Below are positions 9,430 to 19,634 of a stretch of DNA of 64,000 nt, in pieces. The DNA is from Rhododendron vialii (Eukaryota; Streptophyta; Magnoliopsida; Ericales; Ericaceae). The notes under the pieces are model-generated. The model did no database searches, was not told the DNA's origin, and was given only the letters and a program-made list of their open reading frames with translations. Every line of letters starts with the position of its first letter. The first letter of the stretch is position 1. The DNA lies in NCBI RefSeq assembly GCF_030253575.1, contig NC_080559.1:34343501-34407500 (forward strand). The letters are read 5' to 3'. The translations under genes were made by a program, and so were the position numbers.

Positions 9430-11506
9430 TGTGGGCACACGCCCCAGAAAATTTTATTTATAAAATTGGGTGAGACCCTTTTTCGGAAAAGCGCGGCGAA
9501 ACGCTTCGATTCAGAGTCGTCACTAGGGTTTTGCGGTATACCACCCAAGGAACCGAACTTGAAACGCTTGCCACGTTGTTTGATTTTGAAAAGGCGTAGA
9601 CTGGTCCGTCATCACCTTCGATATCTGAGGTTCGGGAGCCAGGTTACGAGAGGGGAAGGGTTTTATGGCACCCCTCTCGCTCAATCCGAAGATCGGTCTT
9701 TACTCGGGCATTTTATAAAACGTTTGCATTTTTCTCTTATTAATCATTTTTTAGCCAATTAGGGTGGGGAAACAGTTAAAGGGGGATTAAAACTGTAACA
9801 AGTTGTATTTATGTGACAAAATGAGATGGATGCTTATTGAAATAGTATAGATTGAAAACAGACTTCTGTGAGCGTTTTAAACAGACTGGAAAATACTGAT
9901 TCGGAATGATGTACACAAGAGGAAACCTGCATGCACTGGCGATGCCACCGCATGCAGAGATGACCTGCGTACTCCACTTCAAGACTAGCGTGCGCCGGTA
10001 AGTCTAAACCCACAGCTTCTATTCTCAACCCTCTGGGCTCTTGAAAGGACCAGTGCACACCCAGCATAAATCACGCAGTTTATATAGCAACATGTATACA
10101 GTTACAGACAGATGAAATGGCTTTAAGCCATAAAAATAAACAGAACACCCCATAAACAGTGTGGGGAAATAAATAAAGGCCAGGGCTTAACTGCCATGCA
10201 AGGGCCAGCCACTGGGCTTAATCTCACTGTCATACGCCAGTCAAAGAAGGACGTACGCCGGTGACATCTTCTGTCCAGTGCTTGGCTTTGTATCTTCTGG
10301 GCTCTGGAACATGACCAGAAGACTCCCAGAGGCATTCCAAAGCAACATAAATAACATTAAGAAAGTAAAACTAGTAACTTTAACTATGGACAACAATAAA
10401 CTGGTTATTAGGCATGCTCACAGTGATGAATAGACAAGAAATAAAACATAGAACAAAGATCTTGATCCCAGTTCACAACTGGAGTACGCCAGTTGTGAAG
10501 GGCTCCGAACTGGAGTACGCTAGTTCAGAACTGGAGTACTCCAGTTCCAGACAGACTCCAGACAGACCAAGTTTAAAAACTGTACGTAATGCCAAGGACC
10601 GGCGCACGCGTGCTTATGACCGGCACACACCGATTCTAGTCAAAAAAGTTTTTTTTGAAACCTTGCTAACTTTAAGGCCAGGACTGGTATTGATTACCAG
10701 CCTTGACCCTGCCAGCCCCCTCAGGGATCAGAATAGGAAAACAGGTCAAAGGTGTATACCTTTGGTTTTTGAGTTTGATGGTGTGTTTTGAGCTTGAGCT
10801 TGAAGTTTGAGGGATGGATGATGAGTGTTTGGGTGTGGATGATGTATGAAAGGGACCGCTTGCTTACTTTTTCAAGTGGTGAAAGAAGATAAAGCAAGAA
10901 ACCAAAGGAGAGAGATAGAGAAAGAGACTTGGGAACTCTTTTTTTTGTAACCCCTTTTTTTTTTGTGAACCCTTTACAAGGATGAAGAGAGGGGGTATAT
11001 ATAGGAGGAAAGGGAGAGAGAGGGGCTAAGGCCAGTCAAAGGGACTGGTGCCTTAGCCCTTAAGGCTTGCTTCTCATTGGATGAGAGGAAAAGGTGATGG
11101 GATGGGGGTGTAAGAGATGTCCCCTTGCGAAGAATGATTTTTTTGATGGATTAAAAGGTTCTCATGTGCTGTAGACCCCTACCCATGGCTTCTGCATGCT
11201 GAAAAATACAAGTTTGACCAGAGGTTTGACTAGCGTACTCCAGTTCGGGCTTGGTCAACGGTCAAAGTTGACCGATGACTGACACGTGGCAGAGAACCAG
11301 CGCACGCAAGTTGAGTACCGGCGTATGCAAGTTGGGTTTTGTTGAGGCCATTTGGTTATGGTTTAGAGAGTTTGAAAGGGATCTGAAAGGGTTTTGGAAA
11401 GCTCAAGCATATTAACATTTCTGGGGTGTTCTTGATCCGTTTCATCATCGGGGAATCAAATACCGTAAGTAAACTAATTTGGAAAGTCCAAAATAGGTTA
11501 TCTACA
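9430..11506. mobile_element. Solo LTR or LARD-like retroelement, 2.08 kb
   Basis: Begins TGTGGGCACACGCCCC and ends GGTTATCTACA, the TG...CA ends of LTR retrotransposons, flanked by a 5-bp direct duplication CTAAC (9425-9429 and 11507-11511). Joining the flanks restores a unit of the surrounding tandem array. The 5' part (about 9430-9700: GAGTCGTCACTAGGG, GGTTCGGGAGCCAGGTTACG) resembles the long LTRs of plant Ty3/gypsy elements, which is knowledge-based and not checked. There is no gag-pol frame and no second LTR, so it is a solo LTR or a large internally deleted derivative. Around 10480-10560 an AACTGGAGTACGCCAGTT-like palindrome recurs. Confidence 0.68.
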
Positions 11507-11606
11507 CTAACAGATGGCTGGACAACATGGCTTAAACAGAAGTTCCGTGAACAATCTTCACCTACTTTGTTTGGTTGAGGTTTTAGAAAGTTATTTTTGA
11601 GAGTTG

Positions 11607-12410
11607 AATGGTAATGAGTGAAGATAGATAGAGGGAGAAATTTATTGAAAACTGTGTCGAGAGTAAAAGTTACTCTCAAAATGGTGAACCAAGCGGAGTG
11701 AGTATCTCTTGTGAAAGAAAGATGGTTTCTCCAAACTTGATGGCAACAAGTGTCGACTATCGCAAATTGTTGTCCAATTTTAGAAAAATAATTTATTCTG
11801 GCACTTTACTTTTTGACACCATCTGATATTTATTCTTTAGCGTTCAAAATATGCATGATTTGATCACTAAAAAGACAAATATTGAAATGTAGTTATCAAA
11901 ATATGGAGTGTCAGCTTTCTATGTTTTTCCTCCTTCACCGTTCTTTCAATATGTAAACTTTTTGAACAGAGACATAAAGATCAATTATCCAACTTTTCGA
12001 TTGCAACCTCCACAACGGAGTACGTTGGAGCAACATGTTATTTTGGCTACAAAGTCTTGGCTGATACCCAATTAATACAACTAGCTAGATGCACATCACA
12101 ATAACACGGACAAATCAGCAGCCGAGAGACCGTGGGTTTCTCTCGGGATTTTTGGCGAGTCGTGAGTGTGATTAGGTGAGTGTCTTGCTCAACCCACAAT
12201 ACCAGCAACAACCCCCCTTCCTCCTTGTCGCTCTCTGCGCTTGAAATAAGCAGTGGAATGGCCCCTCCCTTTTGGAAGTCCGGGGCCTTAACACAACGTG
12301 CTTCAAGCTTGTTCGCTCTAATAAACCAACACTTCGTATTTCGTAAATCCTCTGGGCCAACTCATTCTCAATTTTTCCTTGAACGTTATTTGTGTATGTG
12401 TTTCATATCC
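11607..12410. other. Intergenic, no gene recognised
   Basis: AT-rich sequence between the split tandem array and the triplicated segment. Short frames exist on both strands but none has a recognisable domain, splice context or compositional signal. No repeat with a partner elsewhere in the window was noticed except possibly short fragments near 11870-11940. Confidence 0.35.
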
Positions 12411-13201
12411 TTGTAATGCTACTGGAACTTCATCAAGGCCAAAGAATTAATACGTTTAGAACCATTTCTTCATTTTTGTTATATGTATAAGAGACTCTTC
12501 TTAATAAAGGAATCGAATGGCTTTAGATTGTTGGGGATTTATTCCACCATAATCATAAAACACTAACAATCAGAAATGGCAAGAAACACAAAAATCATAA
12601 ACTCAAATAATCAAAGATACTACTTAGACAAGTATAGTAGGGAGAAATAGTATGTGAGATGGATGACAGGCACGACATCTATCCTACAGCCGTATTTGTT
12701 TCCTTTCGTATAAGTTCTAACGACTGAATACAATTGCAAGATACAACTCACAAATCTTACAGTTTGTCTCTACGTTACACTATCGGTGGAAAACATGGAT
12801 ACCAAGTATGAATTGAATTGCCCGTATAAAATAAAGGAGATAGAGAAGAGAGAACTTAAAATACATTAAAACCAATGTGGATGGTCCTCTATTATTTATA
12901 GAACTCCAAAAACATTTTTCCAAGAGTCACACCTGCAAAACAGTGGTGGTATGGACACCAAAATTTGGGGTTTTAAATGTATAAGCCTTATCAAGCTTAC
13001 TTCTTAGGATTATCTCGATGATTAAGTAGTTTTGATGTGCTTCGATGAATTGTGGAAAGCCATGTAAATTCTCAAGAACTCTTAAGAAATAAACGAGTAC
13101 CTTAGAGCTGGAATGGAAGTATCGAATGCAACTTAGAATGAGTTAAGAGGGGTGAAAATGTGTTTTAGCCTCAGTGGCTCCGACAATCTTTATATTACAC
13201 T

Positions 13202-13912
13202 ACTTTCGACCAACTTTTTATAAACTAACATCTATTATTTTTATGGTTCGACACAACAATCTTTTAATACGTCGAATACCGTCTTTATCGATATAAAATA
13301 GGTTTCGATTTGGGTTAAAATAAAGGAGATACAAACTTTTTACAGAATGATTACTTTTTTACTCACTAAAGGTAAAATTGTCACATCTTTTTAGGGACAA
13401 ATAACTTTGGATCAAAACTACTTGGGTTAGAAAATAGACTTAACAAGCTTTCTAACGGTTCAAACCTTGCGAAAATCGGAGTTCGAAAGTGTCCGGAGCA
13501 AGATTGGAAAGTTTGACAAATTATGGAGTTCGCGCGCCCCGGGCGCAACAAGATGCGCCTCAGGCGCATTGAAGATCAAAAATTTGTCAAATTTTGCGGC
13601 CTTCTTCTGAACACTTTCGAACTCCGATTTTTACAAAGATTGAACCTTGAGAAAGATTGTTGAGTCTACTTTTTAGCCCAAGTAGTTCGGATCCAATATT
13701 GTTTTTATACCAAATGATATGACTATTTTATCCTTAGTGAGTCAAAAAGTAAATCGTTCTTGTAATTAACGCTGGCATCACCTTCATTTTAAAATGGATA
13801 AAGACCTGTTATATATCGATAAAATGGGTTTTTAAAGTACTAAAAGATAGTAGAATCCAGCCATAAAAATAATGATGTTTTAGTTTATGAAAATTTGGTA
13901 GAAAACAGATCA
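13202..13912. mobile_element. Foldback element inside repeat copy 1
   Basis: A long imperfect inverted repeat. The left arm contains CTTTTTATAAACTAACATC, TTTATCGATATAAAATAGG, TTTTACTCACTAAAGG and AAAATCGGAGTTCGAAAGTG. The right arm carries the complements in reverse order (CACTTTCGAACTCCGATTTT, CCTTAGTGAGTCAAAAAG, ATATCGATAAAATGGG, GTTTATGAAAATTTGGTAG). The centre is GC-rich with small palindromes, GCGCCCCGGGCGC and GCGCCTCAGGCGC. It is non-coding and present at the equivalent place in copies 2 and 3. Confidence 0.7.
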
Positions 13913-14544
13913 CTAAAAAGATCATGTGAGCACTACCACCCCTCCGCCACCAACAATGTTGCCGTAACACAATCGTTCCACCACCATGATCACTTGACCA
14001 CCTACACAACCATCACTTCACCACCTCTACCACCACACTTCCTATCTGCGATATTGGTGGCCAACTGTAATGATCTTAAAACATCCTAAAATATCTCAAT
14101 AGTTAAGAAACGAATCTAACTTCTAGTTCATTTCATCCCAAAAAACAACCACACAAGACACTCATAATACATCTAATTTTATTTATTTATTAATTAAGTC
14201 TAGATTATCCACTACCTAATGAGTTGAGGTTAGTAAAAATGATATACGTAAATTAAATTAAAAGCTATAATGCATAACCAAAAAAAGCATTTGAACGACT
14301 CATTGTTGCCTCAATTGTTGTTCATTTCTTCTTCACTCGATTCCTATTCTTTTTTTAGCATGAGACAGTGGAATCCACAACCCAAATGTGGAAATTGATG
14401 GACTACATGCATGCAATTCATGTGCTATAGAATTCAGGAAATATTCGCCATCCATTATTTCATTTGCTTTTTTATTGCATGTCACTACTTGAGAAGTTAG
14501 GATCGAAGGTGTGTAAAAAAATCCTAACAACAAAAGAAAATCGT

Positions 14545-14872
14545 TTTAGAAGATGTTATGGGCGGTCAGCTTTATGCCAGAGCTTTAGAATCGATTGAAC
14601 ATTTGCTTTTTGATTGTTTGTGGGCGAGAGCAGTGTGGATTGATTCCCATGTGAATCTTGATCGTGGAAGGGGACCTCCTGCACTTAAATGGACATCCCA
14701 AGTGATTGACTCTCGGAAATCTATAAAGGATAGTAAAGAGTTTTTTTTTTTTTGGGAAGTTGCGCATTTTATACCAACCTTAACACAAAAACAAGGGGAG
14801 ATCAACCCACTGTACAAAATCTTTACAAAGGAAACTCGTCACTACAATCTACCAAAAAAACTACAAAATTAA
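14545..14872 (+). pseudogene. LINE zf-RVT fragment, copy 1
   Basis: The translated frame reads ESIEHLLFDCLWARAVW, the C-terminal half of the reverse-transcriptase zinc-binding domain that follows the RT in plant LINEs. The upstream CxxC is lost in this copy (QLYARALES where copy 3 has ALCLVCNGALES). It then runs into low-complexity sequence. It is a truncated, non-functional fragment and belongs with the RNase H-like piece at 15600-16230 across an antisense insertion. Confidence 0.65.
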
Positions 14873-15590
14873 GTACCAAGAACTTTGCTTGAAATATTCC
14901 AGTGACTGCGTAGTCTTTGGTTCACAAGGGAGTGGGGGAAATGCTACCAAGTACATACACGAGGTCTAACATTATCCTCAATACAAGACAGCACTGCATC
15001 AGCCCTTCTGCTTCTACCAGCAAAAACTCATGAGTTCCTTTCCATCCATATCTAGATGGTAGACCCTAGCCACCTAGACTAGCTTCATCAAAAAAGAACT
15101 GAAGCTAGTACCCTTACAATGATCAATAGCCCACATAATTTCTCACTATATATCCCACACCTTCAGATTTCTCTGAATCTGGAATCTGTTAAGGATAACC
15201 TTCAAAATGCTGCTAGAATAGCTACATTCAAAGCACAGGTGTTGCAACGTTACATCACTTTTAGAGCACAACACAAAACCAGGATCAATCGTTATCCCCC
15301 ATCAACAAAGTCTCTCCTTTGTAGCTAACCTCTTCCAGCAAGCTAACCATAAAAAGAACTACCACCTTGAAACACTTTTGGAAAATCGCACCATTGAAGC
15401 CACTGAACTATCCTTCCTCTATGCCGAAGAGCCTCCTAAGTGTGCTTGCTTGGTATTGTATTGGCCAGTAGGGAAATAACCCATATAACTTCATCTTCCC
15501 TGGCCCTTTGAGGTCGAATTGAACTAGGAATTGAATTCTAAATCTGTTGAATCAAGGAGGATCTTGGTCTTGGCCAATTCCATTCTCCAT
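14872..15590 (-). pseudogene. Antisense LINE fragment nested in the plus-strand LINE, copy 1
   Basis: On the minus strand this region encodes, in broken frames, a second zf-RVT-type segment and downstream tail. The intact equivalents in copy 2 read LATKERLCRWG, LCPQSDETLQHLLFECSYS and YHLWMERNSRVFAGR. It separates the plus-strand zinc-binding fragment from the plus-strand RNase H end, so it inserted into that LINE. All three repeat copies share the arrangement. Confidence 0.6.
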
Positions 15591-15599
15591 CCTATTAGT

Positions 15600-16230
15600 A
15601 AAAAGTTGATTGGTCAGGTTGCTTCGATTGGCGATTGCTTGGCATATCTGGAACTCTCGGAATGATTTTATTTTTAAGGGGGTTACTATGAACCCTTTGG
15701 ACACCATGGGCAGAGCTTGGGTAGCCCATATGGAGTTTCTTAATTTCTCAGTGAATCCTTCTGTCCCTATGGCTAACCCTAGCAAAGAGCCTAAAAACTC
15801 TTCGTGAAAGGATCCATACTTTATAATTCTCTCAAAATCAACTGTGATGTTGCTGTGAAGAAAGATGGATTTGCGCGGATGGTGGTGGTAGTTGTGAGGA
15901 ACCATGAGAGGAAGCTGGTGGATGGATTAACCATGTAGGTGAAGTTTGTCTCAAGTTTTTCAAGGGGAGGCTTTGGCAATCAGGTAAGTGTGTTTACTTG
16001 TTAAAGCAATGTGGATCAACCAATCGGTGATAGAATCGGATAACAAGCAGGCGATTATACTTAGCATTTCAGAATTAGTTCCACCTTGGGAAGTAGCAGC
16101 TATAATTATGGATATCGGAGATTTTGCTCAAGAGCAGGGGATTTCTTTCGACTTGGTTAGAAGATCGGTGAATCGGGTGGCACATGAGGTGGCCTCCTTG
16201 GCAAAGACGAGCAAGCTTCCTCTTGACTGA
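15600..16230 (+). pseudogene. LINE RNase H-like end, copy 1
   Basis: Plus-strand frames read LAIAWHIWNSRNDFIFKG, then after frame breaks VIESDNKQAI, PPWEVAAIIMDIGD and RSVNRVAHEVASLAK. These are the typical linker and RVT_3/RNase H-type domain at the C-terminus of plant LINE polyproteins, with the catalytic aspartate context SDNK. A frameshift near 15806 and another near 15945 break the frame. The TCCTCCTTGTTTAGC and GCCTTGAAGGCATGATTGGCGG that follow form the 3' end shared by all copies. The ATGATTGGCGG at 16307 is the empty site for the copy 3 solo LTR. Confidence 0.68.
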
Positions 16231-17307
16231 GGGCTAGGCTAATCCTCCTTGTTTAGCTTTGTCTTTTTTAATCTTTGATAGCTCTTTTTTGTAGCCTTGA
16301 AGGCATGATTGGCGGATTTAAAAAAAAAGAAGGGAAACTAATAGATACTTTCTCTCTCAAAAGCAAACTTTAATGCAAGTCTAGGCTTAGTGGTTTTTGA
16401 TTCATGTACTCCTTTTCGAGAATTTCAATTCAATGAGGATATATATATATATATATATATTTTTTTTTTTTTGCCATTCGTTAAACCTAATGTCGCAAAA
16501 TATCAAGATACATAAAAAAGTAATTCTATTGGCACTTCATCAAGGCCACAAAATACGTTTAGAACCATTTCTACATTTTTGTTATATGTATCAGAGACTC
16601 TTCTTAATAAAAGAATCGAATGGCTTTAGATTGTTGGGGATTTATTCCATCATAATAATAAAACACTAAAAATCAGAAATGGCAAGAAACACTAAAATCA
16701 TGAACTCAAATAATCAAAGATACTACTTAGACAAGTAGCGTAGGGAGAAATAGTCTGTGAGATGGATATGAGGCATGACATCTGTCCTACAGCCATATTT
16801 GCTTCCTTTCGTATAAGTTCTAACGGCTGAATACAATTGCAAGATGCAAGATACAACTCACAAATCTTACAGTTTGTCTCTTCGTTACACTATTGGTTTA
16901 AAACTTTGATGCCAAGTATGAATTGAATTGCCCGTAAAAAATAAAGGAGATAGAGAAGAGAGAACTTAAAATGCATTAAAACCAATATGGATGGTCCTCT
17001 ATTATTTATAGAACTCCAAAAACATTTTTCCAAGAGTCACGCCCACAAAATAGTGCTGGTATGAACACCAAAATTTGGGGTTTTAAATGTATAAGCCCTG
17101 TCAAGCATACTTCTTAGGATTATCCCGATGATTAAGCAGTTTTTATGTGCTTTGATGAATTGTGGAAAGCCTTGTGAATTCTCTAGAACTCTTAAGAAAT
17201 AAAAGAGTACCTTAGAGCTGGAATGGGAGTATCGAATGCAACTTAGAATGAGTTGAGAGGCGTGAAAATGTGTTTTAGCTTCAGTGGCTCCGACAATCTT
17301 TCAATTA

Positions 17308-18058
17308 GTCTACTTTCAACCAACTTTTTATAAACTAAAATCTATTATTTTTATTGTTCTATACAACCATCTTTTAATATGTTGAATAGCCTCTTTATCA
17401 ATAAAAATAGGTTTTGGTCTGGTTTAAAATAAAGGAGAAACAAACGTTTCAAAGAATGCCTTATTTTTTTACTCACTGACGGTAAAATAGTCACATATTT
17501 TTAGTTACAAATAACTTGGGATCAAAACTAATTGGGTTAGAAAATAGACTTAACAAGCTTTATAGCGGTTTAAACCTTGCGAAAATCGGAGTTCGAGAGT
17601 GTCTGGAGCAAGACTTGAAAGTTTGACAAATTATGGAGTTTGAGGTTGGGCGCAGCGCCTGGGCACCATGTCATGCGCCCCGGGCGCAATAAGATGCGCC
17701 TTAGGCGCATTGAATATCAAAAAAATTTAAAATTTTGTGGGCTTCTCCTGAACACTTTCGAACTTTGATTTTCGCAAAATTTGAAACGTTAAAAAGCTTG
17801 TTGAGTGTACTTTTTAACCCAAGTAGTTCGGATACAATATTGTTTGTATACTAAATGATATGACTATTTTACCCTTAATGAGTAGAAAAGTAAATCGTTC
17901 ATGTAATTAACGCTGGCATCACCTTCATTTTAAAATGGATAAAGACCTGTTATATATCGATAAAGAGGGTTTTCAAAGTTTTAAAAGATAGTAGAATCCA
18001 GCCATAAAAATAATGAAGTTTTATTTATGAAAAATTGGTAGAAAACAGACCACTAAAA
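17308..18058. mobile_element. Foldback element inside repeat copy 2
   Basis: Equivalent of the foldback at 13202-13912, with the same arms and a longer GC-rich centre (about 17637-17710) containing GGGCGCAGCGCCTGGGC, GCGCCCCGGGCGC and GCGCCTTAGGCGC. This shows the ancestral loop is about 70 bp. No coding potential. Confidence 0.7.
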
Positions 18059-18654
18059 AGATAATGGGAGCACTACCACCCCTCCGCCACCAACAATGTT
18101 GCCGTAACACAATCTTTCCACCACCATGATCACTTGACCACCTCTACCACCACACTTCCACTCTGCAATAATGGTGGCCAACTGTAATGATCTCAAAACA
18201 TCCTAAAATATCTCGATAGTTAAGAAACGTTTCTAACTTCTTGTCCTTTTCATCCCAAGAAAATACACCGCAACACATTCATAATACATCTAATTTTATT
18301 TATTTATTAATTAAGTCTAGATTATCCACTACCTAGTGAGTTAAGGTTAGCAAAAACGATATACATAAATTAAAAGTTATAATGCTTAACCAGAAAAAGC
18401 ATTTGAACAACTCATTGTTGCCTCTATTGTTGTTCATTTCTTCTTCACTCGATTCCTATTCTTTTTTTAGCATGAGATAGTGGAATCCACAACCCAAATG
18501 TGGAAATTGATGGACTACATCCATGCAATTCATTTGCTATAGGATTCAGGAAATATTCATCGTCCATTATTTCATTTGCTTTTTTATTGCATGTCACTAC
18601 TTGAGAAGTTATGATGAAAGGTGTGTAAAAAAATCCTGGCAACAAAAGAAAATC

Positions 18655-18985
18655 TTTTTAGAAGAAGTTGTGGGCGGCCGGCTTTGTGCCTGGTTTGTAA
18701 TAGAGCTTCAAAATTGATTGACCATTTGCTTTTTGATTATTTGTGGGCGAGAGTGGTGTGTTTTTGTTCCCATGTGAATCTTGATCGTGGAAGGGGGCCT
18801 CCTGCTCTTAAATGGACATATCCCAAGTGATTGACTTGGGGAAATCCATAAAGGGGAGTAAAGAGTTTTTTTTTTTTTTTTTGGGGAAGTTGCGCATTTT
18901 ATACCAACCAACACAAAAACAAGGGGAGATCAACCCAATGTACAAAATCTTTAAAAAGGAAACTCCTCACTACAATTTTCCAAAA
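18655..18985 (+). pseudogene. LINE zf-RVT fragment, copy 2
   Basis: Reads GRPALCLVCNRASKLIDHLLFDYLWARVV, a C-x2-C...H-x3-4-C-type zinc-binding segment with the terminal C changed to Y in LLFDY. It has drifted further than copy 3. It is followed by a T-run and the antisense insertion. Confidence 0.65.
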
Positions 18986-18989
18986 AAAC

Positions 18990-19612
18990 TACAAAATTAA
19001 GTACCAAGAACTTGGCTTGAAATATTCCAAAGACTGCATAATCTTTGGTTCTCAAGGAAGTTGGGGAAATACTCCCAAGTACACAAAGAAAGTCTCATAT
19101 CATCCTTGATACAAGCCAGCACTGCATCCGCCCTTCTGCTTCTACCAGCAAAAACTCGAGAGTTCCTTTCCATCCATAGATGGTAGACCCCAGCCGCCAA
19201 TACTAGCTTGAACAAAAAAGAACCGAAGCTTGTATGCTTACAATGATCAACAGCCCACTTAATTTCACACTATCCCACAACTCTGGATTTCTCAGAATCT
19301 AGAATCTGTTAAGGATAACCTTTCAAATGCTGCTGGAATAGCTACATTCAAATAACAGGTGTTGCAACGTTTCATCACTTTGAGGGCACAACACAAAACT
19401 AGGATCAATTGTCATCCCCCATCTACAAAGTCTCTCCTTTGTAGCTAACTTGGCCCATTGAACTGTCCCTCCTCTGTGCCTAAGAGCCTCCCAAGTGTGC
19501 TTGCTTAGTATTGTATTGGCCAATAGGGGAAATTATCTATATAACTTCATCTTCCCTGGCCCTTCGAGGTCGAATTGAACTAGGAATTGAATTCTGAATC
19601 TGTTGAATCAAG
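18990..19612 (-). pseudogene. Antisense LINE fragment, copy 2 (best preserved)
   Basis: Two adjoining minus-strand frames. The first (19523-19323) reads KHTWEALRHRGG, KLATKERLCRWG and LCPQSDETLQHLLFECSYS, a zf-RVT domain. The second (19215-18997) reads AGVYHLWMERNSRVFAGR, the segment that normally follows it. A frame break lies between them. It is the second LINE lodged in the plus-strand LINE. Confidence 0.65.
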
Positions 19613-19634
19613 GAGGATATTTGTCTTGGCCAAT

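Larger units (their letters stand above)
8766..11600. repeat. ~150-bp tandem array split by two insertions
   Basis: Three same-orientation units begin with TATTAGGTGAGGTGTCAAGT, at about 8770, 8920 and 9400. Each continues with GATGG, a GAACGGAAGTTT-like motif and GGTTTAT/TCCCTC. Unit 1 is uninterrupted. Unit 2 contains the foldback at about 8960-9305. Unit 3 is broken at 9429 by the TG...CA element and resumes at 11507 with CTAACAGATGGCTGG and ACAGAAGTTCCGTGAA. Reading across both insertions restores the unit order, which supports the boundaries of both elements. Confidence 0.65.
12411..16526. repeat. Tandem segmental repeat, copy 1 (~4.1 kb)
   Basis: First of three head-to-tail copies. The block around GCTTTAGATTGTTGGGGATT recurs at about 12520, 16621 and 22030. 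The spacing is 4.10 kb and 5.41 kb, and the latter falls to about 4.03 kb once the solo LTR in copy 2 is removed. The order of sub-blocks is the same in all copies: AT-rich leader, ~0.7-kb foldback, CCACCACC-rich block, LINE zinc-binding fragment, antisense LINE fragment, RNase H-like end, oligo-A stretch. No host gene was recognised. Copy 1 has lost about 30 bp in the GC-rich foldback loop and part of the zinc-binding cysteine motif. Confidence 0.8.

Noticed and set aside
12180-12416. Possible small gene upstream of the triplicated repeat
   Set aside because: Overlapping frames on both strands with no recognised domain, start context or splice signals.
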